64,000 nucleotides of DNA from CAKOSP01 sp044432745 (GCA_044432745.1 JAWXUH010000006.1:15101-79100); one strand, 5' to 3'. Numbered from the stretch's first letter, positions 36,278 through 46,301 are shown. Made by a program: numbers and translations. The notes: generated from the sequence alone by a model not told the origin.

Positions 36278-37321
36278 ATGAAAATGACATTTAGATGGTA
36301 TGGCGATGATGATAAAGTTACTTTAGATAATATCAGACAAATACCTAATATGAGTGGAGTGGTTACAGCAGTATATTCAACTCCTGTTGGAGAAGTATGG
36401 AGTAATGAAGAAATACTTTCTCTTAAAGAAACAATAGAAGCTAAAAATTTAGAAATGGAAGTTATTGAAAGTGTTCCTGTACATGAAGATATTAAACTTG
36501 GTAGAGGAGATTACTTAAGATATATAGAAAATTATAAAGAAAATATTAGAAGACTTTCAAAAGCAGGAGTAAAAGTTATATGTTATAACTTTATGCCTGT
36601 CTTTGACTGGACTCGTAGTCAACTTGATAAAGAATTACCAGATGGTTCTAATGCACTTGTTTTTTATAAAGAACAAGTAGATAAAATGGATCCAGTAAGT
36701 GGTGATTTATCTTTACCTGGTTGGGATTCAAGTTATACAAAAGAAGAAATGAACGAACTTATTTCTTCTTATAAAGAACTTGGAGAAGAGGGTCTTTGGA
36801 AAAATCTAGAATATTTCTTAAAAGAGATTATTCCAGTAGCAGTTTCTGAAGACGTAAAAATGGCTATACATCAGGATGATCCGCCTTGGAGTATATTTGG
36901 TATTCCTAGAATTATCGTTGATGAACCTAGTATAGATAGATTTTTAAATATAGTGAATGTAGAACATAATGGTTTAACTTTGTGTTCAGGTTCTCTTGGT
37001 TGTTCACCAAAAAATGATTATGCACATATGGTACGTAAATACGGTGCAATGGGTAGAATTCATTTTGCTCATTTAAGAAATATATTAATACTTGAAAACG
37101 GATTTGAAGAAGCAGCTCACTTTTCAAGTTGTGGTTCCCTTGATATGGTAGATATATTAAAAGCTTATCATGAAGTAGGTTACAAAGGATATATTAGACC
37201 AGATCATGGAAGAATGATTTGGGGAGAAACTGGTAGACCAGGATATGGTTTATATGATAGAGCACTAGGTGCATCATACATAAACGGTATTTGGGAAACT
37301 TTAGACAAATTAAATAAATAA
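36278..37321 (+). CDS. uxuA: Mannonate dehydratase
   Basis: 347 residues. It converts D-mannonate to 2-keto-3-deoxygluconate, the third step of glucuronate breakdown. The N-terminus TFRWYGDDDKVTLDNIRQIP and the metal-site segments MAIHQDDPP, LCSGSLGCSP, HFAHLRN and YIRPDHGRMIWGE are typical of UxuA. Length matches the Bacillus enzyme. AAGGAG precedes the ATG. It is followed after 24 bases by uxaC. Confidence 0.95.
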   Translation: MKMTFRWYGDDDKVTLDNIRQIPNMSGVVTAVYSTPVGEVWSNEEILSLKETIEAKNLEMEVIESVPVHEDIKLGRGDYLRYIENYKENIRRLSKAGVKVICYNFMPVFDWTRSQLDKELPDGSNALVFYKEQVDKMDPVSGDLSLPGWDSSYTKEEMNELISSYKELGEEGLWKNLEYFLKEIIPVAVSEDVKMAIHQDDPPWSIFGIPRIIVDEPSIDRFLNIVNVEHNGLTLCSGSLGCSPKNDYAHMVRKYGAMGRIHFAHLRNILILENGFEEAAHFSSCGSLDMVDILKAYHEVGYKGYIRPDHGRMIWGETGRPGYGLYDRALGASYINGIWETLDKLNK

Positions 37322-37345
37322 ACTTAAATAAAAGGAGGATTAAAT

Positions 37346-38740
37346 ATGAAAAAATTTTTAGATAATGATTTTTTACTTGAAAATGATGTTGCAAAAACTT
37401 TATTTCATGAATATGCAAAGGATATGCCTATTTATGATTATCATAATCATTTAAGCCCTAAAGAAATATATGATGATGTTAAATTTGATAATATTTCTAA
37501 ATTATGGCTTGGTGGTGATCATTATAAATGGAGAGTAATGCGTGCTAATGGTATAAGTGAAGATTTTATTACTGGAGATAAAAGTGATTATGAGAAGTTT
37601 TTAGCTTATGCTAAAACTGTTCCTTATACCTTGGGTAATCCTTTATACCACTGGACACATTTAGAGCTTCAAAGATATTTTAATATCTTTGAAACTTTAG
37701 ATGAAAAAAGTGCACAAAGTATTTATGATAGATGTAATGAATTGTTACAAACTGATGAATTTTCTGTTAGAAATTTAATTAGAAAATCAAATGTTAAAGT
37801 ACTTTGTACAACTGATGATCCTAAAGATAATTTAATGCATCATAAACTTTTAAAAGAAGTAGGATTTGAATGTAAAGTATTACCTTCCTTTAGACCAGAT
37901 AACTTAATACATATAGAGAAACAAAGTTTTATACCATATTTAAATTCTTTAAATGAAATTGGTTATAATGTTCATGAGTTTAACGATGTACTTGCTTTTT
38001 TGAAAAAGAGAATAGAGTACTTTAATGACGTTGGATGTAGAGTATCAGATCATGGACTTGATATGATAATGTATCATGAATCTAATATAGAAGAAGTATC
38101 TGAGATATTTTTAAAAGCTAAAAATGGTATTGAACTTAGTGTGCTTGAGTTGAAAAAATACAAAGGATTCTTACTTAATTATTTAGGTAAAGAATATAAT
38201 AAAGTAAACTGGGTTATGCAATATCATATTGGTCCACTTAGAAATAATAATACTAGATTATTTAATCAAGTAGGACCAGATACTGGATTTGACTCTATTA
38301 ATGATGGTAGTGTAGCAGTTGATTTATCTAAATTATTAGATAGTATGGATGTAACAGATGAACTTCCTAAAACAGTTTTATATTGTTTAAATCCATCTGA
38401 TAATGCCGTACTTGCTGCTATGGCTGGTAATTTTCAAGATGGTAAAACAATTGGTAAAATTCAATTTGGTTCTGCATGGTGGTTCCTTGATACTAAACAA
38501 GGTATTATCAAACAACTAGAAGATTTATCTTCAGTAGGATTATTATCTAGATTTATAGGTATGCTTACAGATTCTAGAAGTTTTGTATCTTTTCCAAGAC
38601 ATGAATACTTTAGAAGAATACTTTGTAATGAAATAGGTAAACTTGTAGAAAATGGAGAATATCCTCTTGATTATGAAATATTAAAAGAAATAGTAGAAGG
38701 TATTTGTTTTAATAATATAAATAATTATATAAATAATTAG
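37346..38740 (+). CDS. uxaC: Glucuronate isomerase
   Basis: 464 residues. It isomerises D-glucuronate to D-fructuronate (or galacturonate to tagaturonate). The metal-binding YDYHNHLSPKEI at the N-terminus, LWLGGDHYKWRVMRANG, STDDP-like CTTDDPKDN and the C-terminal GMLTDSRSFVSFPRHEYFRR are family signatures. AAAAGGAGG precedes the ATG. It sits between uxuA and the reductase, so the pathway enzymes are complete from glucuronate to 2-keto-3-deoxygluconate. Confidence 0.96.
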   Translation: MKKFLDNDFLLENDVAKTLFHEYAKDMPIYDYHNHLSPKEIYDDVKFDNISKLWLGGDHYKWRVMRANGISEDFITGDKSDYEKFLAYAKTVPYTLGNPLYHWTHLELQRYFNIFETLDEKSAQSIYDRCNELLQTDEFSVRNLIRKSNVKVLCTTDDPKDNLMHHKLLKEVGFECKVLPSFRPDNLIHIEKQSFIPYLNSLNEIGYNVHEFNDVLAFLKKRIEYFNDVGCRVSDHGLDMIMYHESNIEEVSEIFLKAKNGIELSVLELKKYKGFLLNYLGKEYNKVNWVMQYHIGPLRNNNTRLFNQVGPDTGFDSINDGSVAVDLSKLLDSMDVTDELPKTVLYCLNPSDNAVLAAMAGNFQDGKTIGKIQFGSAWWFLDTKQGIIKQLEDLSSVGLLSRFIGMLTDSRSFVSFPRHEYFRRILCNEIGKLVENGEYPLDYEILKEIVEGICFNNINNYINN

Positions 38741-38755
38741 AAAGGTAAAACATAT

Positions 38756-40369
38756 ATGGATATGAATATAAAATCACTAAGTGATAAAGAAAAATGGAAT
38801 AAAATTGGGGTTGAAGTTCCTAAGTTTGATATAAATCAAACAGCTCTTAATACAGATGCTAGAGCAGAGTGGGTACACTTTGGAGCTGGTAATATATTTA
38901 GAGGTTTTATCGCTAATATAAATCAAAGACTACTTAATAAAAATTTAGTAGATACAGGAATTGTTGCTGTAGATACATTTGATTTTGATATTATTGATAA
39001 AATATATAAACCTTTTGATAATTTAACAATGCTTGTTAGTTTGAATTCAGATGGTACTAATAAAAAAGAAATTATGGCAGGTGTATCTAGAGCTTATAAA
39101 GGAAGTTCTCAGTATGATGATTATAATAAACTTATTGAAATATTTGAAAATGATAGTTTGAAAATGGTAAGTTTTACTATAACTGAAAAGGGTTATTCTT
39201 TAAAAAACATTACTGGAGAATATTTAGATGTTGTATCATCTGATATATCTAATGGACCTGATAGTCCTAAACATGTTATATCTATAATAACTTCTCTTGT
39301 ATATAAAAGATATTTATCTGCTAAAAAGAAACTTGCACTTTGTTCAATGGATAATTGTTCACATAATGGAGAAGTACTTAAGAAGTCAGTTATTAATATG
39401 GCAACTGAGTGGTTAAATAATAATTATGTAGAAGAAGATTTTATTACTTATTTAAATGATGAGAATTATATTAGTTTCCCTTGGAGTATGATTGATAAAA
39501 TAACTCCTAGACCTGATGATTCTATATGTAGTGATTTAGAACAAAGTGGTCTTAATAATATGAAACCAATTGTTACAAGTGTTAATACATATATAGCTCC
39601 TTTTGTTAATGCAGAAGTAGCCGAATATCTAGTTATTGAAAATAATTTTCCAAACGGATCTATTCCTCTTAATGAAGGTGGAGTTTATTTAACTGATAGA
39701 GATACTGTTAACAAAACAGAAACTATGAAAGTTACTACTTGTTTAAATCCACTTCATACAGCACTTGCTGTATATGGTTGTCTTCTTGGTTATGATAGGA
39801 TTTATAAAGAAATGAATGATCCTTTATTAAGTAATTTAGTTAAAAAAATAGGTTACGAAGAAGGTTTAAAAGTAGTAGTTGATCCTAAGATTATTTCTCC
39901 TAAAGAATTTATAGATGAAGTAATAAATGAAAGATTAACTAATCCTTTTATACCAGATGATCCTGCTAGAATAGCAACAGATACAAGTCAAAAAGTTGGT
40001 ATTAGATTTGGTGAAACAATTAAATCTTATATAAAAAGTGAAGAACTTGATGTTCAAAACTTAGTATATATACCACTAGCAATAGCAGGGTGGATGAGAT
40101 ATTTACTAGGTGTAGATGATAATGGAAATACATTATCACTTAGTCCAGATCCAATGCTTGATCAATTAACTTTAGTTTTATCTTCTATTAAACTTGGAGG
40201 AGAATACAATAATGAATTAACTAGCATTCTTACAAATGAAACAATTTTTGGAGTAAATTTAGTAGAGTGTGGTCTTTCTAATAAGATAGAAGAAATGTTT
40301 ATTAAGATGATTGTAGGTAATAATGCAGTACATAATACACTTAATGAATACTTAGGTAAGGAGATATAA
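38756..40369 (+). CDS. uxuB: Fructuronate reductase (mannitol dehydrogenase family)
   Basis: 537 residues of the long-chain polyol dehydrogenase family. The Rossmann start WVHFGAGNIFRGFIA and the catalytic region LCSMDNCSHNGEVLKKSV are visible, then the C-terminal helical domain. It reduces D-fructuronate to D-mannonate with NADH, between the steps of UxaC and UxuA. Start at 38756 with AAAGG upstream; the ATG at 38762 is an alternative. Tagaturonate reductase is possible by family but less likely beside uxuA. Confidence 0.9.
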   Translation: MDMNIKSLSDKEKWNKIGVEVPKFDINQTALNTDARAEWVHFGAGNIFRGFIANINQRLLNKNLVDTGIVAVDTFDFDIIDKIYKPFDNLTMLVSLNSDGTNKKEIMAGVSRAYKGSSQYDDYNKLIEIFENDSLKMVSFTITEKGYSLKNITGEYLDVVSSDISNGPDSPKHVISIITSLVYKRYLSAKKKLALCSMDNCSHNGEVLKKSVINMATEWLNNNYVEEDFITYLNDENYISFPWSMIDKITPRPDDSICSDLEQSGLNNMKPIVTSVNTYIAPFVNAEVAEYLVIENNFPNGSIPLNEGGVYLTDRDTVNKTETMKVTTCLNPLHTALAVYGCLLGYDRIYKEMNDPLLSNLVKKIGYEEGLKVVVDPKIISPKEFIDEVINERLTNPFIPDDPARIATDTSQKVGIRFGETIKSYIKSEELDVQNLVYIPLAIAGWMRYLLGVDDNGNTLSLSPDPMLDQLTLVLSSIKLGGEYNNELTSILTNETIFGVNLVECGLSNKIEEMFIKMIVGNNAVHNTLNEYLGKEI

Positions 40370-40371
40370 AT

Positions 40372-41313
40372 ATGAATATAAAATTACCACCAATAGTACC
40401 TGTTGTATCTATTGAAAAGATAGATGATGCTCTTCATATTACAAAAGCACTTCTTGATGGAGGAATTTCTTGTATTGAAGTTACTCTTAGAACGGATGAT
40501 GCAATTGATGCTATTAAAATGATTAAAAATCATTATCCAGCTATGACTGTTGGTGCAGGAACTATTATTAATATAGAACAAATAGATCTTGCTATAGATG
40601 CAGGAGCAGACTTCTTAGTTAGTCCGGGTTTAAATGTCAATGTAGTTAAATATGCACAAGAAAAAAATATAATCATTTATCCAGGATGTACTAATTCATC
40701 TGATATAGAACTTGCTATAAGTCTTGGTGTTACAGATTTAAAATTCTTTCCTGCTGAATCATCAGGTGGAATAAATATGATTAAATCTTTATGTGCACCA
40801 TATGATATGATTAGATTTATGCCAACAGGTGGAATTACAAATGATAATATTAATGAATATTTAAAATTTGATAAAGTTATTGCTTGCGGAGGATCATTTT
40901 TAATAAATGAAGAAATATTAAGAAATAGAGATTATAAACAAATAACTATAAATTGTAAAAATACTCTTAAAAATATTTTAGATTTAGATGTTAAACATGT
41001 AGGTATAAATGTAAACAATAATGAAGATTGTTTTAGTATAGCTAATAATCTTGAAAATTTACTTTGTACTGAAAAGATTGAAACTGGTAATTCATATTTT
41101 ATAGGAGATATAGAAATTTTAAAAGATTGTCCTTATAAAAAAGGATATATATCTTTAGAAACAAATAATCTTTATAGAGCTATATCTTACTATGAATCAA
41201 TGAATGTACATTTTAATTATTCTACTGCAACGTATAGTGATAGTAATAAATTATCTAGTATCTTTTTTGAAGATGAAGTAGCTGGTTATGCTTACAAACT
41301 AATTCAAAAATAG
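40372..41313 (+). CDS. kdgA: KDPG/KHG aldolase with C-terminal VOC-like domain
   Basis: 313 residues. The first ~205 form the class I aldolase that splits 2-keto-3-deoxy-6-phosphogluconate to pyruvate and glyceraldehyde-3-phosphate. The Glu in IEVTLRTDDA, VGAGTI, the Schiff-base Lys in DLKFFPAES and MPTGGI are all present. The last ~105 residues (from HVGINVNNNED to EVAGYAYKLIQK) look like a VOC/glyoxalase-like module of unknown role. AAGGAG precedes the ATG. It is the last gene of the operon, which ends in a strong terminator. No 2-keto-3-deoxygluconate kinase gene is present. Confidence 0.9.
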   Translation: MNIKLPPIVPVVSIEKIDDALHITKALLDGGISCIEVTLRTDDAIDAIKMIKNHYPAMTVGAGTIINIEQIDLAIDAGADFLVSPGLNVNVVKYAQEKNIIIYPGCTNSSDIELAISLGVTDLKFFPAESSGGINMIKSLCAPYDMIRFMPTGGITNDNINEYLKFDKVIACGGSFLINEEILRNRDYKQITINCKNTLKNILDLDVKHVGINVNNNEDCFSIANNLENLLCTEKIETGNSYFIGDIEILKDCPYKKGYISLETNNLYRAISYYESMNVHFNYSTATYSDSNKLSSIFFEDEVAGYAYKLIQK

Positions 41314-41335
41314 GAATTTTTTCCTATTTTTTTTG
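41305..41335 (+). terminator. Terminator of the glucuronate operon
   Basis: AAAATAGGAA and TTCCTATTTT pair around a four-base loop, followed by T. The stop codon is in the first arm. Confidence 0.85.
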
Positions 41336-41361
41336 TTATAATGTAATAAAGGTGAATAGAT

Positions 41362-42147
41362 ATGGAAAAAAATATAGAATTAACAGAAAGAAAAAAACAA
41401 GAAGTTATTAAAGTTTTAACTACAGAGATAAAATATAAAAAAAGAATAAAAAAAACAGAAGATGTCCATATATATTTAGAAAATAATATTATATATTCAA
41501 CTCAGTTATATAGAAATTCTTTTGATTGCGATATGACTGATTTTGCGTGTGGTTTTTATGAAATTTTATATAAGAAGATACTTAATGATAAAGGTATAAA
41601 TAATATAATAAACAAAGAAAAATATTTTAGTAATAAGTCATTTGCAGGAGATACCATGAATAGTTTTAATACAGTAGCTATGTTAGTTTCAGAATATGGT
41701 AATTCAAAGGATACTTGTACATGTGAAAGTATATGGCCACAATATTTAAGAAAATATAAACATTCTTATCATTGTTTAGCAAATTTTTGGTTAGTACCAA
41801 TGGTAGTTGGTAGAACTATATATTCTTTATCAAAGATTACTCCATCTAAAGATTATATGGATAGATTTTTATTATATGTAAAAGAAAATATGTCTAAATA
41901 CCAGGAAAGTTTTCCTTGTTATTTTTCTAATCTTGATTTTAATCAATTTGTAAGACTTAACTATTTAGAAGGAAGTTATGTTATAAATAATGATGTAAAA
42001 AAATTTAGTATCAACAATAAAAATGCAGAAGAAATAATTACTTCTATGAATGAACTTATTTTAAAGAGAGCTATATGTATAGCAAATTCAGATATAGCAA
42101 ATGAACTTTGGAATTATTTTGACAAAATAGGTGTAATTAATGATTAG
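41362..42147 (+). CDS. Hypothetical protein with FAGDTMNSF and YHCLANFWLVPM motifs
   Basis: 261 residues, basic N-terminal 30, no clear signal peptide. The central blocks NKSFAGDTMNSFNTVAMLVSE-like (residues ~92-110) and YHCLANFWLVPMVVGR (~136-150), with Cys-rich DTCTCESIWPQYL between, look like a conserved family. I recall this kind of HANF/LANFWLLP motif in uncharacterised Bacillota proteins but cannot name the function. AAGGTG precedes the ATG. It stands alone, 53 bases before the next gene. Confidence 0.55.
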   Translation: MEKNIELTERKKQEVIKVLTTEIKYKKRIKKTEDVHIYLENNIIYSTQLYRNSFDCDMTDFACGFYEILYKKILNDKGINNIINKEKYFSNKSFAGDTMNSFNTVAMLVSEYGNSKDTCTCESIWPQYLRKYKHSYHCLANFWLVPMVVGRTIYSLSKITPSKDYMDRFLLYVKENMSKYQESFPCYFSNLDFNQFVRLNYLEGSYVINNDVKKFSINNKNAEEIITSMNELILKRAICIANSDIANELWNYFDKIGVIND

Positions 42148-42209
42148 ACTCTAATTACTTTTACTAAATCTTATGTTATAATTTTATATAGAATAGTAGG
42201 GTGATTACT

Positions 42210-43217
42210 TTGTATAGAAATACTGAGACTTTAGCAACTAAAGATGATATAAAAAGAAATTTAAAACGTTTACTTTTTGAAAGAAAAGAGATAAATAAAT
42301 TGTTAAAAAATAGTCAAGAAGATATTTTCTTATTAAAAGAAAAATTAAAACTTGATAAAAGTATAATAGAGTGTGCTGAGTTTTTAGAATTAAATGTAAA
42401 AGTTAAAGAGAATGATGAATTACATTCTTTAGATGTTGATTTAGTTAATAATATCCCTTCTAATACAGATTTAAAAGAAGAATTAAGTGAGTCTTCTATG
42501 TTTGATGATTCACTTAATAAGAAAGTAAAGACAACTCAAATTGATGCGATTATATCTGATCAATTTGATAAACTACCTAAAAATATAGATGAACTAAAAA
42601 AGAGAATACCATCTTATTCATTGATTGCATTATTAAGTGGAGCAGCTATGGCAAACCCTGCTTTTACATCTGTAGTTGCACTAACTGTAGCAGCCGAATT
42701 TAAGGTATATAATACAACGTTTAAAAATAAAAAATCTACGTTATTTGGTATAAATAAAAAGAACTATGTAACTCAAAATGCTTTAACAACGTCTCATTTA
42801 ATAAAAAATATGTTTAATGATAAAAAAAGTGAAACCTTTAGTGTTGAGCTTGTAAACCTTTTGTTAGATTTAGAAGAAAATCAAGAATATAATACAATAT
42901 CACAATCTATTGTAAGAGCATCTCTTAGAAAATTACAAAAAGAAGGTTATATTACAAACTACATTGAAGAGTTACATGAATTAAATGGTCTTGAAAGCAA
43001 ACTAGTTCATGCTTCAATTAATCTTGGAATGGGTAATTATGATAATTTACTTAAAGAAAGTAAGAAATATAAAATGAAGTTTACTAGAACGGAAAAAGAA
43101 ATAGATCTAGATTTGATAAATCAATTTTTAAACAAACCAGGTAACGAAATTCCTCATGAAATTGAATATGATGGAGATAAAATAGATAAAGTTGTTTATG
43201 AACCTAAAACTAGATAA
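42210..43217 (+). CDS. Hypothetical helical protein
   Basis: About 335 residues. A charged coiled-coil N-terminus (about 10-55) is followed by an acidic region and one hydrophobic stretch (YSLIALLSGAAMANPA, then SVVALTVAAEF, about 135-165) that could lie in the membrane, then a helical C-terminal half and the tail EPKTR. The open frame begins at a GTG at 42201, but that GTG is inside the GGGTGAT site; the TTG at 42210, spaced correctly after it, is the likelier start. No family recognised. Confidence 0.5.
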   Translation: MYRNTETLATKDDIKRNLKRLLFERKEINKLLKNSQEDIFLLKEKLKLDKSIIECAEFLELNVKVKENDELHSLDVDLVNNIPSNTDLKEELSESSMFDDSLNKKVKTTQIDAIISDQFDKLPKNIDELKKRIPSYSLIALLSGAAMANPAFTSVVALTVAAEFKVYNTTFKNKKSTLFGINKKNYVTQNALTTSHLIKNMFNDKKSETFSVELVNLLLDLEENQEYNTISQSIVRASLRKLQKEGYITNYIEELHELNGLESKLVHASINLGMGNYDNLLKESKKYKMKFTRTEKEIDLDLINQFLNKPGNEIPHEIEYDGDKIDKVVYEPKTR

Positions 43218-43219
43218 TA

Positions 43220-43249
43220 AAAAATACAAAATAATTTTGTATTTTTTTC
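43220..43249 (+). terminator. Terminator
   Basis: AAATACAAAA and TTTTGTATTT pair around a three-base loop, then T. Confidence 0.7.
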
Positions 43250-43300
43250 TTTTTATAATATTACCAAATTTGAAAAAAATACATTTATGTTACTTTTTTC

Positions 43301-43329
43301 TTGATTTAAACAGATAAATTTAGTATAAT
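43301..43329 (+). promoter_or_regulatory. Promoter of the repeat-bearing helicase gene
   Basis: TTGATT, 17 bases, TATAAT, 29 bases upstream of the helicase start. Confidence 0.75.
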
Positions 43330-43358
43330 ATTCTAACTTGTAAAGGGGTTACAAAGAA

Positions 43359-46301
43359 ATGAAATTATATAGACACAATCAAATTGCGTATCAAAATGCA
43401 AAAGAGATGTTAGAAAAAGAAGAAAGGTGTTGTATTGTTCAAGCAACAGGAACTGGTAAATCATATGTTACTCTAAGTTTAATAATAGATTTAGTTAGAG
43501 AAAATCCATCTGCTGTAGTTGAATATATAGTACCATCAAGAAACATAATAAATGAAGTTCATGAAATATTAAGAGTGGAGAAAATGGAACATTTGCTTGA
43601 TAATATAACATTTAGAACTTATCATGCTATAACTGAGGAGAAACTTGCTGATAAAGAAGATGTAAAATATGATCTTTTAATTCTTGATGAATTTCATCAT
43701 ATTGGTCAAACTGCACCTATATGGAAAGCTGGAATAAAAAAAATAATAAATAACAATCCTCATAAAAAAGTATTTGGAATGAGTGCTACTCCTATTAGAA
43801 AAAATGGGCGTACTAGTGAAGAAGATGTTTCGTTAACATTGTTTAATGGAAATATTGCAAATACATTTACATTAGTAGATGCTTTATATGAAAATGTATT
43901 ACCATTTCCTAAGTATATATCTTCAATTTTATGTTTACTTGATGAAGTTAAAAGTACTGAAAAAACTTTACTTTTAATGTATTTAGATACTCAAAGGAAA
44001 GAAGCTTTATTAAATAAAATACAACTAATAAAAGAAAAATTATTAAGAGAAGAAAACCTTGATATAAAGGATATACTTAATAAAAATATGTCTGCTAATG
44101 GTAAATATATATATTTTTGTCCACCAGGAAGTAATTTAGATGAAGTAGAAAATGAACTTAAAAATATTTTTAAAGATAGAGAAAATTTTGAGTTAAAAAT
44201 AACTAAAATACATAGTGATTTTAGTGAAACTGAGAATAATAAATCTCTAGAAGAATTTAGAAATGGTAAAAAAGATAGATGTAGAATAATTTTAACAGTT
44301 AATAAACTAAATGAAGGTACTCATATAAAAGGTATAGATGGTGTACTTTTAGGAAGATTTACTAAGTCAGAACAAATTTTCTTTCAACAAATAGGTAGAG
44401 CTTTATCTGTGTTTGCAGATAAAAATGATACACCTTTAATAATAGATCTAGTAGGTAATATTAGAAATATGAAAGAGCTGATGAATTCTTATAAAGAAAT
44501 GTGTTTAAGAAAAAGCAACACAAAAAACGCAGAACAAGATCAAAACGTAGAATTAGAAGAAATGCAAAAAATATTTAGTTTAAAACTTGAAATAGAAGAT
44601 ATAATGTTAGAAATAGATGAAATTACGACTAGTACTCAAAATATAGAATTTGAATCTAGAGTTAAGGAAGTATATGATTTTATAATATCTAAAAATTCTT
44701 TACCTTCAAATACTGATGAGTTTCATGATTCTAAAGGGATGTATGATTGGATTAGAAGAAATAGGTTAAATATTTCAAATCAAGCCGATATAAATTCAGA
44801 AGTTAATGATTTAAAAAATATAATATTAAAACATAACGCTTATTTCTTTAATACACCAACAGAAATTTATAATTTTAAAATGGAAGCTGCTTATAATATT
44901 TTATTAGAAAGTAACAGAGTAAGAAAATATAATGTAGATAATTTATTATTTTTAGATGGTAGTGATGTTTTATATTTTATAACAAAATATAAAACAGTTA
45001 TACAAGAACAAAAATGTATACACACAAAAAGGTTGTATGAACTTATAACTAAAGTTAATTGTAATTTCTTTAAAACAGAAGAGGAATTATATAAATACAG
45101 AGTAGATAAAACAATAGAAATAATAAAAAGAGATAAAAAGGTACCATCAAGTACCGATGATCATATAGTATTTGAAGATGGTGTTGGTGTTAATTATTTT
45201 ATATATAGATTTATGAAATTTAAAAATATATATAATTATGATAGAGTAGATGAACTTGAATCATTAATAAAAGAATATCATTCTAAATTTTTAAGAACTG
45301 ATGAGGAAGTTATATTAGAAAGATTAAACGAAATATACGTATTTTTATCTGATAATCCTAAACTTGAAATTAAATATACATCAAACTATAAATTATCAAC
45401 TGGTGTATCTATGACTATTTATTTAACGAGAAATAAAGAGTTTGTAGAAAATAGTACCAATCCAGATGTTGTTAAATTAGTGGAAATGTTAAATAGTAGA
45501 GCGCCATACTTCTTATGTGGTACTGATGCTGCATATGAAAAAAAATTACTTGAAGCAGCTAACTTGATAAATGAGTGTGGTTATATACCACAAGCAAGTG
45601 ATGAAAAAATAGTGTTTTTAAATAATACAAGAGTAGGGAACTTATTAAAATCTTATAAAAATGATATATATAAATCTGATAGTGTTAATGCTAAGAAATT
45701 AGTTGAAGCAGTAGAAAATATTGATAAGAATTATTTCTTATCTTTGGATGAAATATTTATGAATAAAGTAGAAGTATTTATAGACTTTATAGAAAAAAAT
45801 AATCATGTACCATATATTAGTGATAAAGAATATGTATTTGATGATGGCAATAAACTTGGATCATTTTATTTAAATAATAAATCTAGATTCAAAAACTTTG
45901 CAGAAAATGAAAGAGTATCAAAATTAGTAAATCTTGTACTTGAAATTAGTCCATATTATTTTTATAGTACAAAAGAAATAGTAGAAAAAAGACTTGAATA
46001 TTTACTTGAAGTATTAAAAGGACTTAGTGAACTACCAATATCTGCTAGTGAAGACTTAAGATTTCCAGATGGTAATTTAGTTGCTAGATTTTTATATAAA
46101 AGGAGAAAATATATATATGACAATAAAGACAAAGATGATATTTGTTTTGAGTTATATAATGTTATAACAAATATAAATAATAGTTTTTTTAGTAAATTAG
46201 AAGAATTAGAAGATTGTAAAAATCAAATAGATGGTATCTTTAAGGAAGAATTTGATAAATTAGAAGATAACAACGATAACAATAAAGGGGGAAGAAAATA
46301 A
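43359..46301 (+). CDS. Superfamily 2 helicase with seven C-terminal tandem repeats
   Basis: 980 residues. The motor (about 1-400) shows Walker A VQATGTGKSY, the Walker B box LLILDEFHHIG, motif III GMSATPIRKNG, and the motif V-VI region LNEGTHIKGIDGVLLGR followed by FFQQIGRALS. From about residue 427 to 944 seven repeats of 72-75 residues follow, each with the order TxEEiyxxR, a helix, an LPssxDe turn, FxDG, F-x-x-x-K, then LxExIxxinxxFF. These resemble helicase-associated domains, which may bind nucleic acid. The tail is GGRK. No methylase or nuclease is beside it. GGGG precedes the ATG. Confidence 0.85.
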   Translation: MKLYRHNQIAYQNAKEMLEKEERCCIVQATGTGKSYVTLSLIIDLVRENPSAVVEYIVPSRNIINEVHEILRVEKMEHLLDNITFRTYHAITEEKLADKEDVKYDLLILDEFHHIGQTAPIWKAGIKKIINNNPHKKVFGMSATPIRKNGRTSEEDVSLTLFNGNIANTFTLVDALYENVLPFPKYISSILCLLDEVKSTEKTLLLMYLDTQRKEALLNKIQLIKEKLLREENLDIKDILNKNMSANGKYIYFCPPGSNLDEVENELKNIFKDRENFELKITKIHSDFSETENNKSLEEFRNGKKDRCRIILTVNKLNEGTHIKGIDGVLLGRFTKSEQIFFQQIGRALSVFADKNDTPLIIDLVGNIRNMKELMNSYKEMCLRKSNTKNAEQDQNVELEEMQKIFSLKLEIEDIMLEIDEITTSTQNIEFESRVKEVYDFIISKNSLPSNTDEFHDSKGMYDWIRRNRLNISNQADINSEVNDLKNIILKHNAYFFNTPTEIYNFKMEAAYNILLESNRVRKYNVDNLLFLDGSDVLYFITKYKTVIQEQKCIHTKRLYELITKVNCNFFKTEEELYKYRVDKTIEIIKRDKKVPSSTDDHIVFEDGVGVNYFIYRFMKFKNIYNYDRVDELESLIKEYHSKFLRTDEEVILERLNEIYVFLSDNPKLEIKYTSNYKLSTGVSMTIYLTRNKEFVENSTNPDVVKLVEMLNSRAPYFLCGTDAAYEKKLLEAANLINECGYIPQASDEKIVFLNNTRVGNLLKSYKNDIYKSDSVNAKKLVEAVENIDKNYFLSLDEIFMNKVEVFIDFIEKNNHVPYISDKEYVFDDGNKLGSFYLNNKSRFKNFAENERVSKLVNLVLEISPYYFYSTKEIVEKRLEYLLEVLKGLSELPISASEDLRFPDGNLVARFLYKRRKYIYDNKDKDDICFELYNVITNINNSFFSKLEELEDCKNQIDGIFKEEFDKLEDNNDNNKGGRK

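Noticed and set aside
36927..37418. Open antisense frames over uxuA and uxaC
   Set aside because: They run opposite to well-identified genes, have no ribosome-binding site and are low-complexity Tyr/Leu/His-rich shadows.
41362..42147. KDG kinase as an extra gene of the glucuronate operon
   Set aside because: A strong terminator separates it, and the sequence has no PfkB-like ATP or sugar motifs.
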